Part shown: piece by piece, positions 1 through 9,916 of the stretch
Layout of the letters: every line of letters begins with the position of its first letter
Numbering within the stretch: position 1 is the first letter of the stretch
Source: an uncultured Collinsella sp.
Lineage (GTDB): Bacteria; Actinomycetota; Coriobacteriia; Coriobacteriales; Coriobacteriaceae
Direction: 5' to 3'
DNA length: 18,495 nt
Assembly: GCA_900541785.1 (NCBI GenBank)
Contig: UQKY01000047.1
Coordinates: 1-18,495 of the forward strand
The notes under the pieces: model-generated
What the model saw: only the letters and a program-made list of their open reading frames with translations
The model's database searches: none
What the model was told of the DNA's origin: nothing
Program-made: the position numbers and the translations under genes

Positions 1-87
1 GGTGCCCTACCGGGAGTAGCCCCGACGGTTGACAAAACTATAGGAACACCCAATGACTACTCACCCATCGGGGACTAGGTGAATAGC

Positions 88-120
88 AAAAGCCCCGCAG
101 TCGGAGCGGACTGCGGGGCT
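88..120 (-). terminator. Intrinsic terminator of arcC
   Basis: A perfect 12-bp stem (AGCCCCGCAGTC at 91-102 pairing with 109-120) encloses a 6-nt loop. Read on the minus strand it is followed by TTTTGC. It begins 66 nt beyond the arcC stop codon, so it fits a rho-independent terminator for arcC. The stem is symmetric, but no T-run follows on the plus strand, so termination in that direction is less certain. Confidence 0.85.
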
Positions 121-185
121 CATGAAGAGAGGCTAGTTTGTGGGCGTCTTGCCTGGCGCCCACGAGAGAGGCAACAGAGTAGAGA

Positions 186-1148
186 CTACTCGTGGATGCG
201 GGTGCCGGAGAGGCCGGCCATGGTCTCGGCAGCCTTGTCCAGAGCGCCGATGATGCAGGTGCGGCCCTTGCGGGAACGGGCGAACTTGATGGCAGCGCGG
301 ACCTTGGGCTCCATGGAACCCTTGCCGAACTGACCCTCGTCGGCCAGGCGCTCGGCCTCGTCGGCGGTGATGTCCTCGAGCTCCTCCTGATTGGGCTTGC
401 CAAAGTTGATAGCGACATGCTCAACGGCGGTCAGCAGGAACAGAACGTCGGCGTCGCAGTCCTCGGCCAGCAGCTCGCCGCCCAGGTCCTTGTCGATGAC
501 GGCGGGAACGCCCTTGTAGCAGCCCTTGTTCTCGTAGTCGCGGACGACGGGGATGCCGCCGCCACCGCAGGCGATGACAATGAACTCGTTGTCGAGCAGG
601 TTGAGGATGGAGTCGGCCTCGACGATCTTCTTGGGATCGGGGGAAGCGACGACGCGACGCCAGCCGCGGCCGGAATCCTCGACGAAGACCTTGGAGGGAT
701 CCTCGGCCATGAACTCCTTGGCCTGCTCCTCGGTGTAGAAGGGGCCGATCGGCTTGGTCGGGTTCTTGAACGCGGGATCGTCCGGGTCGCACTCGATCTG
801 GGTGACGACGGTGGCGGCGTGCCAACGCTTATAGCGCTTGTGCATCTCGCGGCCAATGCCCTGCTGCAGGTGATAGCCGATGTAGCCCTGGGACATGGCG
901 CCGCACTCGGGCAGCGGCATCTCGGGGGTGCCGATGGCGTCGTGGGCAGCGGCGAAGGCGTTCTGGATCATGCCGACCTGCGGACCGTTGCCGTGGGTGA
1001 TGATGATCTCGTTGCCCTGCTCGATCAGGCCGAGGAGAGCGTGAGCGGTGTTGCTCACGGCCTCGATCTGCTCAACGGGGTTGTTGCCGAGAGCGTTGCC
1101 GCCAAGGGCGACGACGATACGATCGGGCTTGCCAAGAGGCTTAGACAT
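186..1148 (-). CDS. arcC: Carbamate kinase
   Basis: This enzyme of 320 residues transfers phosphate between carbamoyl phosphate and ADP. In the cytosol it makes ATP, ammonia and CO2 as the last step of arginine deiminase-type or related carbamoyl-compound catabolism. The family signature runs the whole length: VVALGGNALG near residues 12-21, THGNGPQVG near 51-59, ACGGGGIPV near 200, VIDKDLGG, and GSMEPKVRA near the C-terminus. Length matches the family (about 310-320). The frame is open upstream to 1184, but ATG 1148 is chosen because AGAAAGGA lies about 8 nt upstream and MSKPLGKPDRIVVALGGNA is the normal N-terminus. No arcA, arcB or transporter is in the window; they could lie outside it. 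It is followed by its own terminator, with an AT-rich control region upstream. Confidence 0.97.
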   Translation of the reverse strand: MSKPLGKPDRIVVALGGNALGNNPVEQIEAVSNTAHALLGLIEQGNEIIITHGNGPQVGMIQNAFAAAHDAIGTPEMPLPECGAMSQGYIGYHLQQGIGREMHKRYKRWHAATVVTQIECDPDDPAFKNPTKPIGPFYTEEQAKEFMAEDPSKVFVEDSGRGWRRVVASPDPKKIVEADSILNLLDNEFIVIACGGGGIPVVRDYENKGCYKGVPAVIDKDLGGELLAEDCDADVLFLLTAVEHVAINFGKPNQEELEDITADEAERLADEGQFGKGSMEPKVRAAIKFARSRKGRTCIIGALDKAAETMAGLSGTRIHE

Positions 1149-1750
1149 TGCTGGAATCCTTTCTGTAAAAGGCCTACAACCCATTAATAACCCGCGCCCG
1201 TGCGATACGCGAATTTATTAAGGTTTATATTCTCTTTATCGCTCATTTTATTCATTTTGAAAATAGTTGAACGGTGAACGGTCGCTTTTACCCGCTCAGC
1301 GTAAAGAAACCCAGCTCAAGCATATCTACGTCATTTACGTGCAACTTTATTTTAATAGAGCAGGGATTAGACCAGATTATGCAAACTGTATCTTTGCTAA
1401 ACATAAAACAGACAGCGCAAAATCTTACTCGCACTATACGAGATTCTATGCACTTATTGGACGAGTATGCAGCCCTGCAATAACATGGCGTTTTTCATCC
1501 AACTTAAGGAATAGACGAGTGCCTTTGCAGCGCGTCGGCCGGCAGCCGGCGAGCCGTCTCGTCGGTTGCCGCTTCCAGAAAATCAAAAACTGATATTGCG
1601 CGCGCAATTGCTGCATGGTACTTTAGCGAAGAACAGCGCGGGCTGGGGCGACAGAGATCTGTCGTGAAGTTTGGGTTCGGCGACCCCGCCGCTGTCTTCT
1701 CCTTATCCGCCAGCGAGCCCCTTGAGCGACGGATTGAGGAGGTCCTTACT
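1149..1750. other. Gene-free region between arcC and the DUF3830-like operon
   Basis: No convincing gene is seen in these 602 bases. About 1185-1500 is much more AT-rich than the neighbouring genes, as expected for divergent control regions. The rest is GC-rich and holds short dyads: a 14-bp palindrome ATTGCGCGCGCAAT at 1595-1608 and GACAGA-GA-TCTGTC at 1650-1663. Short open frames here (for example 1267-1593) have no Shine-Dalgarno sequence, use codons unlike the neighbours and show no recognisable domain. Confidence 0.6.
1215..1260 (-). promoter_or_regulatory. Candidate arcC promoter with ARG-box-like operator
   Basis: On the minus strand a TATAAA -10-like hexamer (complement of 1224-1229) lies about 75 nt upstream of the arcC start. 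Just upstream is ATGAATAAAA (complement of 1246-1255), which matches the first half of the ArgR/AhrC box; the second half is poor. Tandem AAAATGA words flank it. No good -35 is visible. ArgR control of arginine catabolic genes is common, but assigning it here is an inference. Confidence 0.3.
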
Positions 1751-2167
1751 ATGACAAAAATGCTCAAGATCACTCTGAATGGCGAGACGTTTCTCGCCGA
1801 CATGCTCTGGGACAAGGCTCCCGAAGCATGCAAGCTGTTCGAATCGTCCTGTCCGGTCGAGTCACGTATCTTTTCGGCCAAGATCTGCGATGCCGAGGTA
1901 ACCTATCCCGTATCGGGCCCCATCGCCAATTACGAGCACATCGAGAACCCCGTCTTTCACGAGCCGGCGGGCGCCGTGAGCTGGTATGGCGGATGGTCGT
2001 CAATCTGCATCTTCTTTGACGTGTGCGAGCCCTTTGGCACCTGCAACATGTTCGCCCGCATCTGCGAAGCCGACCGCGAGCGCTTTGCCATTGCTTGCCG
2101 CAATGTCTGGGACAACCAGGGCATGTACATCAAAAACGAAATCGTCGAGATCGAAGCGGAGGCCTAA
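1751..2167 (+). CDS. DUF3830-like (cyclophilin-fold) protein
   Basis: A 138-residue cytosolic protein that resembles DUF3830, a cyclophilin-like beta-barrel family of unknown function. The resemblance rests on the length, an opening beta strand (KMLKITLNGETFLADMLWDKAP), a SAKICDAEVTYPVSG segment, and the HENPVFHEPAGAVSWYGGW-type core followed by hydrophobic strands. It is unusually rich in cysteine (seven residues). The frame is open to 1664, but ATG 1751 has a strong AGGAGG at 1737-1742 with 8-nt spacing. The next gene starts 2 nt after the stop, so the two are one operon. DUF3830 genes are often seen near amide or ureide catabolism genes, which would suit the carbamate kinase next door, but that link is an inference. 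The family call is from memory of the pattern, not from a search. Confidence 0.6.
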   Translation: MTKMLKITLNGETFLADMLWDKAPEACKLFESSCPVESRIFSAKICDAEVTYPVSGPIANYEHIENPVFHEPAGAVSWYGGWSSICIFFDVCEPFGTCNMFARICEADRERFAIACRNVWDNQGMYIKNEIVEIEAEA

Positions 2168-2169
2168 AG

Positions 2170-2694
2170 ATGATGGATATCAACACCCTGCTCGCACTCG
2201 ACCTGGCCGAGTACACCACTGCACTTGAGGCCCTCGCCGACCAAATGATGCTCGAGGAACCGCGCGATATCGACTACATGCGCCGCCGCAAGCTCGACAC
2301 AGGCCGCGAATTCGCCGTCTGGAACTTCACCGTCGGCTACTGTATGAACGCCGCCGACGCCCTCTCCCTCCTGCGAGCCCAGGCCAACGAAAACGCCAAC
2401 GACGGCACCGCCGACCTCGCAACGATCAACAACAGCGCCGCGCGCCTGTGCGACTGGTTCTCGGGCGCCTTCGACGTCACCGGCAAAATGGATGACACCA
2501 CGGCAATCCTCGCCCACAGCCGCGACCTCTACGCCCAGGTAGAGACTCACGAACAGTTTGCAGCCCTCACCCGCGCCACCGAGCGCTATCTGGTCCAGCT
2601 CCAATTTTGGGTCGACCGCCAGATTCCCTGGCCGGCTATTAGCGACCTCGTCCACGGCTACCGCCTGCGCACAGAGAGCGGCGAGACAAGGTAA
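2170..2694 (+). CDS. Hypothetical helical protein, second gene of the DUF3830-like operon
   Basis: I do not recognise this 174-residue protein. It is acidic, has no signal peptide or membrane segment, and reads as mostly alpha-helical: runs such as DLAEYTTALEALADQMM and TRATERYLVQLQFWVDRQ have amphipathic spacing. It starts 2 nt after the stop of the DUF3830-like gene. GGAGG (2158-2162) inside the upstream gene serves as ribosome binding site, which suggests translational coupling. ATG 2170 and ATG 2173 are adjacent; the first is given. Codon use is like that of native genes, with a strong third-position GC bias, so it is very probably expressed. Its role may depend on its partner; no function can be assigned from sequence. 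Confidence 0.8.
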   Translation: MMDINTLLALDLAEYTTALEALADQMMLEEPRDIDYMRRRKLDTGREFAVWNFTVGYCMNAADALSLLRAQANENANDGTADLATINNSAARLCDWFSGAFDVTGKMDDTTAILAHSRDLYAQVETHEQFAALTRATERYLVQLQFWVDRQIPWPAISDLVHGYRLRTESGETR

Positions 2695-2750
2695 AAACAG
2701 CCAGGTAGCACCAACATGGTCCCACCACGGAACCCAAAGTAGCAATCAGA

Positions 2751-2787
2751 GGGCTGGAGACGCCAACAACAGCGTCCCCAGCCCTTT
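2751..2787 (+). terminator. Probable terminator of the DUF3830-like operon
   Basis: GGGCTGGAGACGC (2751-2763) pairs with 2772-2784 around an 8-nt loop, with one A-C mismatch inside a 12-bp GC-rich stem, followed by TTT. It lies 56 nt after the stop codon at 2694. The T-run is short, so efficiency is uncertain. Confidence 0.5.
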
Positions 2788-2788
2788 C

Positions 2789-2855
2789 CATAGTGCTGCG
2801 CGTTTCGCGCCAAAGGCGCGAAAAAGCAAAGGGATAAGGCGTTGCAACAGCCACG
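2789..2855. repeat. Intergenic hairpin repeat, copy 1
   Basis: This 67-nt unit starts CATAGTG, contains a 9-bp hairpin TTTCGCGCC-AAA-GGCGCGAAA (2803-2823), then a purine-rich AGCAAAGGGA segment, and ends CAACAGCCACG. It is similar along its length to the unit at 2871-2939. A dispersed REP-like element is the likely explanation; no coding potential is seen. Confidence 0.65.
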
Positions 2856-2870
2856 CCCCCCATCCATCCC

Positions 2871-2939
2871 CAAAGTGACGCGTGGTTTCGCGGCAAAGCC
2901 GCGAAACAGCGAAGGGGACAAAAGGCCCCCACAGCCACG
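2871..2939. repeat. Intergenic hairpin repeat, copy 2
   Basis: This 69-nt unit starts CAAAGTG and carries hairpin TTTCGCGGC-AAA-GCCGCGAAA (2886-2906), then AGCGAAGGGGA, and ends CCACAGCCACG. The one stem position that differs from copy 1 is changed on both sides, so pairing is kept. Such compensatory change suggests that the folded form matters. Confidence 0.65.
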
Positions 2940-2977
2940 TCATCCATTCAGCCACACAATCCGAGGACGTAGTCGTA

Positions 2978-3102
2978 GCAGGATCTGGGGGCTGACCTTC
3001 GCGGACACTCCGCAGGACGAAAGAACCCCCGCCGCACGTAGTGCGCAGCGGGGGTTCTTTCATGTCCGAGGACGTCCGCGAAGGTCAGCCCTCAGATCCT
3101 GC
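2978..3102. repeat. 29-bp inverted repeat enclosing the nifJ terminator
   Basis: Arms at 2978-3006 and 3074-3102 are reverse complements with a single mismatch (28 of 29). They flank the nifJ terminator hairpin, so the whole 125-nt stretch is one near-palindrome. CCGAGGACGT also occurs twice in the same direction, at 2961-2970 and 3066-3075. The right arm ends 10 nt before the nifJ stop codon. This is longer than a terminator needs and may be a small mobile or recombination-derived repeat. Confidence 0.75.
3020..3060 (-). terminator. Intrinsic terminator of nifJ (could work on both strands)
   Basis: A 13-bp outer stem (AAAGAACCCCCGC at 3020-3032 with 3048-3060) surrounds an inner CGCAC-GTA-GTGCG hairpin with a two-base bulge. 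In nifJ direction the stem ends in a TTCTTT run. The base of the stem is A/T-rich on both sides, so it could also stop transcripts coming from the left. Confidence 0.85.
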
Positions 3103-3112
3103 GGTGGGAGAC

Positions 3113-6652
<3,540 letters not shown>

Positions 6653-6923
6653 ATACCCCTCTCCTCTCATATAGGTATACAGGCCCCGGCGATCGCCGGG
6701 ATGTTGGCGTGATGGGATTTTCGCTGTTGCTTCCATCATCTGGCAGGCAGGCTGAGCAGCAGGTACATGGCGTGGAGAGAAGGCATGCCGAGGCGAGGAG
6801 GGCTGCACGCACTCCACAGGCCCAGCTGCCCGTCTTGCACATGGCCGAGCGCCGCAAAGGCCGCATGCCGGATGCTCCCGGGCACGCCCCGGCGATGGGA
6901 GGCGCCCGCAACGGAAATCCGCA

Positions 6924-6991
6924 TGCGGGTTTATTGTACCCCGCCGTCAAGCCATATTTCGGCAAATATAGGTGGCCGGTAAAGGTTTACC
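6924..6991 (-). promoter_or_regulatory. Candidate nifJ promoter region with operator-like dyad
   Basis: Minus-strand hexamers TACAAT (in the TTGTACC context near 6935) and TATATT (complement of 6965-6970) are possible -10 elements, though neither has a good -35 at 16-18 bp. A dyad, GGTAAA-GG-TTTACC, lies just upstream of TATATT at 6978-6991. If either element is used, the nifJ leader would be roughly 270-310 nt long. Confidence 0.25.
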
Positions 6992-7050
6992 TCGGGTGAC
7001 TGTTGTGCGCCCGACACCGACGGGCACAGTCCCCTGGAACCCCACAGCAG

Positions 7051-7113
7051 TTGCGGTGAAATAGGGAGTGTTTTTGCTGTTAACGGCCTTAATCAGTCCC
7101 TATTTCACCGCAA
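7051..7113. repeat. Perfect 17-bp inverted repeat downstream of the FHA gene
   Basis: TTGCGGTGAAATAGGGA (7051-7067) is the exact reverse complement of 7097-7113, with 29 nt between the arms. The right arm is 20 nt past the FHA stop codon, so it could shape the 3' end of the operon transcript. However, on the minus strand no T-run follows the stem, so it is not a standard terminator. A MITE- or REP-like element is a reasonable alternative. Confidence 0.75.
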
Positions 7114-7132
7114 GTTATTTGGGGGGGATGAG

Positions 7133-8071
7133 TTAGAGGGCGCCGAGGAGGATCGCGTAGGTGGTGGATTCGCCGAGTTTGAGCTCGTCGCCAGGGTTGA
7201 GCTGGGCGGAGCGACCAGGCTCTACTTGAATACACACGCTCGTGGCCCCGTTTACCACCACGGTGCCGTTCGTGGACGACAGGTCCTCGACAAACCATGT
7301 GCCAGAATCGTCGCACCAGATATGGGCATGGCGGGCCGAGACGTCGTCGCCGACGTCGGTGATGTCGCCCTCCCCCGTTGCCAGCGCGCCGATCTCGACG
7401 CCTTCCTCACTCGGCTGAATCCAGCGCGGGGCGCTCACCACGTAGCCGTTTTGCACGCGCAGCAGTCCCAGCGGATGCGCCGGCGCGACCTCGTGCTCGC
7501 CCGCGACCGAAGATGTGCTCAGCGAGCGCGGCGTCGACGTGGCGCCGCCACAGGTCGCATGAGCGTAGTCGATGGCATAGGTCACCGACGAACGCACATC
7601 TGCCGAGCAACCCACGGCGACAAACAACACCAGGATGGCCTCGGCGCGCTCGGCGGGCATGAGTTCAGCCGCCTGCGACAGGCGCTCGAGCGCATTGCGA
7701 TAGAGATTCGTGTCCTGGTGGCATTCCTCGAGCGCCCACACCATGGGCTCGCCAGCGGGGCCGCACACCATATTGGTCACGGCCGCGGCGTCCATGGGAT
7801 TGCGACGGCGCAGGGCCAGCTGCGACATAATGCGCGCGGCCGAGGTGCCGTAATCGGCAAAATAACGTTCCTGCAGCGTGCCGACCGGCGCGCGCACGAT
7901 AAAGCGCGAAACCCAGGAGCGATCGGCGGCACGGCTCTGCGGACTACGGCCGTCGGCGAGCGGGCGGCTCGAGAGCACCAGGCCGCACAGTTCGATATGG
8001 CTCAGGTGCGCTGCGCGCTTAAAGATGTCAAACATTGCCCCGCACGGGGTGAGCTCAGCTTGAGAAGCCAT
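7133..8071 (-). CDS. FHA-domain protein, last gene of the kinase operon
   Basis: This 312-residue soluble protein has an FHA (phosphothreonine-recognition) domain at about 223-305. It is shown by EIGALATGEGDI, VSARHAHIW (S245, H248) and EDLSSTNGT (N268). The N-terminal 200 residues are unrecognised, mainly helical, with a Ser/Thr-rich linker near 177-192. The glycine-arginine pair usual at the start of FHA domains is replaced by Gly-Ala (228-229), so phosphothreonine binding may be altered. ATG 8071 has AAGGAGG 8 nt upstream and lies 3 nt after the kinase stop codon, so the two are translated together. The context says it is a target or adaptor of the preceding kinase. Confidence 0.88.
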   Translation of the reverse strand: MASQAELTPCGAMFDIFKRAAHLSHIELCGLVLSSRPLADGRSPQSRAADRSWVSRFIVRAPVGTLQERYFADYGTSAARIMSQLALRRRNPMDAAAVTNMVCGPAGEPMVWALEECHQDTNLYRNALERLSQAAELMPAERAEAILVLFVAVGCSADVRSSVTYAIDYAHATCGGATSTPRSLSTSSVAGEHEVAPAHPLGLLRVQNGYVVSAPRWIQPSEEGVEIGALATGEGDITDVGDDVSARHAHIWCDDSGTWFVEDLSSTNGTVVVNGATSVCIQVEPGRSAQLNPGDELKLGESTTYAILLGAL

Positions 8072-8074
8072 GGC

Positions 8075-9916
8075 TTAGCCCTCCTTGGTCGCAGAGATCG
8101 TGTCGGATACTTCGGCCGGCTCGCCAAAGGCGCGGGCAGCCGCGGCTCCGCCGGCAAGCGGCGTCGCCATGGGAATTTTCGCACGTCGCGCTGACACGAC
8201 GGGGAACTCAAAGGCAAACCCCATCGCCAGCAAAAACCACGTGAGCGCATAGGTTGCAATTATGGCGGCCACCAGGCCACCCGCCACGGCATGCTGGGAA
8301 AACGCGGCGCATGCGAGTGCGACCAGAGCCGGAACCTCGCAGGCAGAAAGGGCCAACACGCCCTGCAGAAATCCCGCACGGCGGTCGCGCACCAAGGCCC
8401 CGGCAGCGATGCCCACCATGCCCGGCAGCGCCAGCGCGAGCGCGGCGATAATGGCCGGCAGCTTCCCGGACCACATAAGCGGTCCCACGACGAGCGTCAC
8501 ATGGGCGCCCGACGCCAACAGCGCCGCCGACACCACGACCACAGCCCAAAGCACGCCGCATACCGCCGTCGCACCAACCATCGCCGCACGCCGGGCTGTG
8601 CGCCCCGATACCTCCATCGGGCACGGCATGAGCGGCTCGGCGCGAAGCGAGCGGGCGACATTTTGCGCATAGTGGTCGCAAAATGCCGAGAGCGCCGCCT
8701 CCACCGCAGCCGGCTCGGGACGATCTTCCTGATGGCAGGACAGGCAGGTCATCACCACATCGAACAGCTGAGCGTCGACAAACGCCAGCGCATCGCGCAA
8801 ATCCTCGGAATTTGGATCGAGCCCCAGCTGCTGAGCCTGTTCGGCCGCGGCAAGTGCCACATCGGGCTCGCGTCGCAGCAGTTGCGTCAAGTCGCAGCCG
8901 GGCGCGTGGGCGCCGACGGGATAATCGGGCAGCGTATCCATCTTGAGGCGATAAGGGCTGGCGATATCGCGTGTCTTTTTGCGCGAGCCCGAAGTACCCG
9001 ACGCACCCGGCGCTACTTCGTACGGCGCGACACCGGCGATGAGCTCGTAGACCGTACTCGCCGCTGCGTAGACATCGATCGCCGGCGACATGCGAAGCAT
9101 GCGCAGGTCGGGGATATCGTCGGTGAGCATCTCGGGCGGGGCGTAGGCCACCGTCGCGCGGCGCAACGTGGCATAGCGCTCGGTAAACGACGCCTTGCCG
9201 CCGGTGCCGGCCACCGCAGAGGCGGGCTCGAGCGCCAGCGACGAGCCAAAGTCGATCAAGCACAGGTCGAAGGTGCCTTCGGCAAGCTGTCGGTCGAGCG
9301 GCAGGCGCGCCGTGCGCACCATAATATTAGCGGGCGAGATATCGCGATGGACGAACCCCTCGCCTACCAAGCTCATGCGGCAGAGCAGATCGAACAGGTC
9401 GCGACCCAGGCGCGCCGCCACGAGCGGCGACAGACGCCCGGCATCGTCCACGGCAAAGCGCGGGCGCAGGCGGGCGAGCGTCTCGCCCTCGACCCATTCC
9501 ATGACAATCGCGGGCACGCCGTCGACCTCGCCCCACCCGTATAAGCGGGGAAAGCCCTTAAGGCCCGAAAGGGCACGATGGCATTCATATTCCTCGCGAA
9601 ACGCCGCCTTGAACTTGGCGACCAGCGCCTCGTGGGCGACATCGTCATCAAATTCGTCGCGCGTTGGCAAGATGAGCTGCTTGAGCGCCACGGCCTCGCC
9701 CTGCGCGTTGACGGCACGCGTCACACGGCCGATACCACCGCGGCGCATGGTGGCGTCATCGGCAAACAGCATCGTAAAACGGCGCAGGTAGGCGGGAAGC
9801 TCGTCCGTGCCCAGGGCGACGGCCGGCTCAAACCCGTCGACGCGCGCCAGGCGTAGGCCCACCATGGGATCACGGTTGAGCGACTGGGCCGCCGCAGAAG
9901 TGAGATCGTTCGTCAT
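8075..9916 (-). CDS. Membrane-anchored Ser/Thr protein kinase (left module)
   Basis: A 613-residue protein with a Hanks-type kinase domain at about 45-415: glycine-rich loop near MRRGGIGRV (57-64), lysine in VALK (K79), catalytic HRDISPANI (H190, D192, N197), IDFGSS (D222), APPEM (259-263), DVYA (281) and EDRP (397-400). HRDIS replaces the commoner HRDIK (I193, S194), and 303-380 holds a long insert between the activation segment and the last helices. Four hydrophobic segments follow (about 447-469, 486-508, 516-538, 545-569), so the kinase is tethered by a C-terminal membrane bundle without PASTA repeats. Start ATG 9916 overlaps the preceding stop codon (ATGA), the mark of a coupled operon. 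Substrates are unknown; the FHA protein 3 nt downstream is the obvious candidate. Confidence 0.92.
   Translation of the reverse strand: MTNDLTSAAAQSLNRDPMVGLRLARVDGFEPAVALGTDELPAYLRRFTMLFADDATMRRGGIGRVTRAVNAQGEAVALKQLILPTRDEFDDDVAHEALVAKFKAAFREEYECHRALSGLKGFPRLYGWGEVDGVPAIVMEWVEGETLARLRPRFAVDDAGRLSPLVAARLGRDLFDLLCRMSLVGEGFVHRDISPANIMVRTARLPLDRQLAEGTFDLCLIDFGSSLALEPASAVAGTGGKASFTERYATLRRATVAYAPPEMLTDDIPDLRMLRMSPAIDVYAAASTVYELIAGVAPYEVAPGASGTSGSRKKTRDIASPYRLKMDTLPDYPVGAHAPGCDLTQLLRREPDVALAAAEQAQQLGLDPNSEDLRDALAFVDAQLFDVVMTCLSCHQEDRPEPAAVEAALSAFCDHYAQNVARSLRAEPLMPCPMEVSGRTARRAAMVGATAVCGVLWAVVVVSAALLASGAHVTLVVGPLMWSGKLPAIIAALALALPGMVGIAAGALVRDRRAGFLQGVLALSACEVPALVALACAAFSQHAVAGGLVAAIIATYALTWFLLAMGFAFEFPVVSARRAKIPMATPLAGGAAAARAFGEPAEVSDTISATKEG

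Larger units (their letters stand above)
6653..7132. other. Gene-free leader/promoter region between nifJ and the kinase-FHA operon
   Basis: These 480 bases lie upstream of nifJ and downstream of the FHA gene. No gene is supported. The nifJ-proximal part is GC-rich and holds CCCGGCGATCGCCGGG, a perfect 16-bp palindrome at 6685-6700, about 33 nt before the nifJ start codon. Around 6920-6991 the sequence turns AT-rich, with minus-strand TACAAT and TATATT -10-like hexamers and a GGTAAA-GG-TTTACC dyad (6978-6991). A small cysteine-containing frame (6642-6965, minus) has no good ribosome binding site. Confidence 0.55.

Noticed and set aside
16..77. Imperfect inverted repeat TAGCCCCGA / TCGGGG-A-CTA
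   Set aside because: Nine pairs with a bulge and a loop of over 40 nt; not distinct from chance in GC-rich DNA.
1..78. Open frame on the plus strand ending in TAG at 76-78, possibly the tail of a gene entering from the left
   Set aside because: Only 25 codons, with several codons that are rare in the neighbouring genes (CTA, GTA, ATA, GGA, ACA), and no recognisable C-terminal motif. A longer upstream sequence would decide it.
192..1187. Long plus-strand open frame opposite arcC
   Set aside because: Antisense shadow of arcC; low-complexity product with no domain.
1267..1593. Open frame of 108 codons in the arcC upstream region
   Set aside because: No ribosome binding site, crosses an AT-rich then a GC-rich patch, and has no family resemblance.
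6653..6991. Thiamine diphosphate riboswitch in the nifJ leader, since PFOR uses this cofactor
   Set aside because: The conserved core words of that riboswitch class are not present.
8291..9544. Long plus-strand open frame opposite the left kinase
   Set aside because: Arg/His/Gln-rich product typical of an antisense shadow; the kinase frame has full catalytic motifs.
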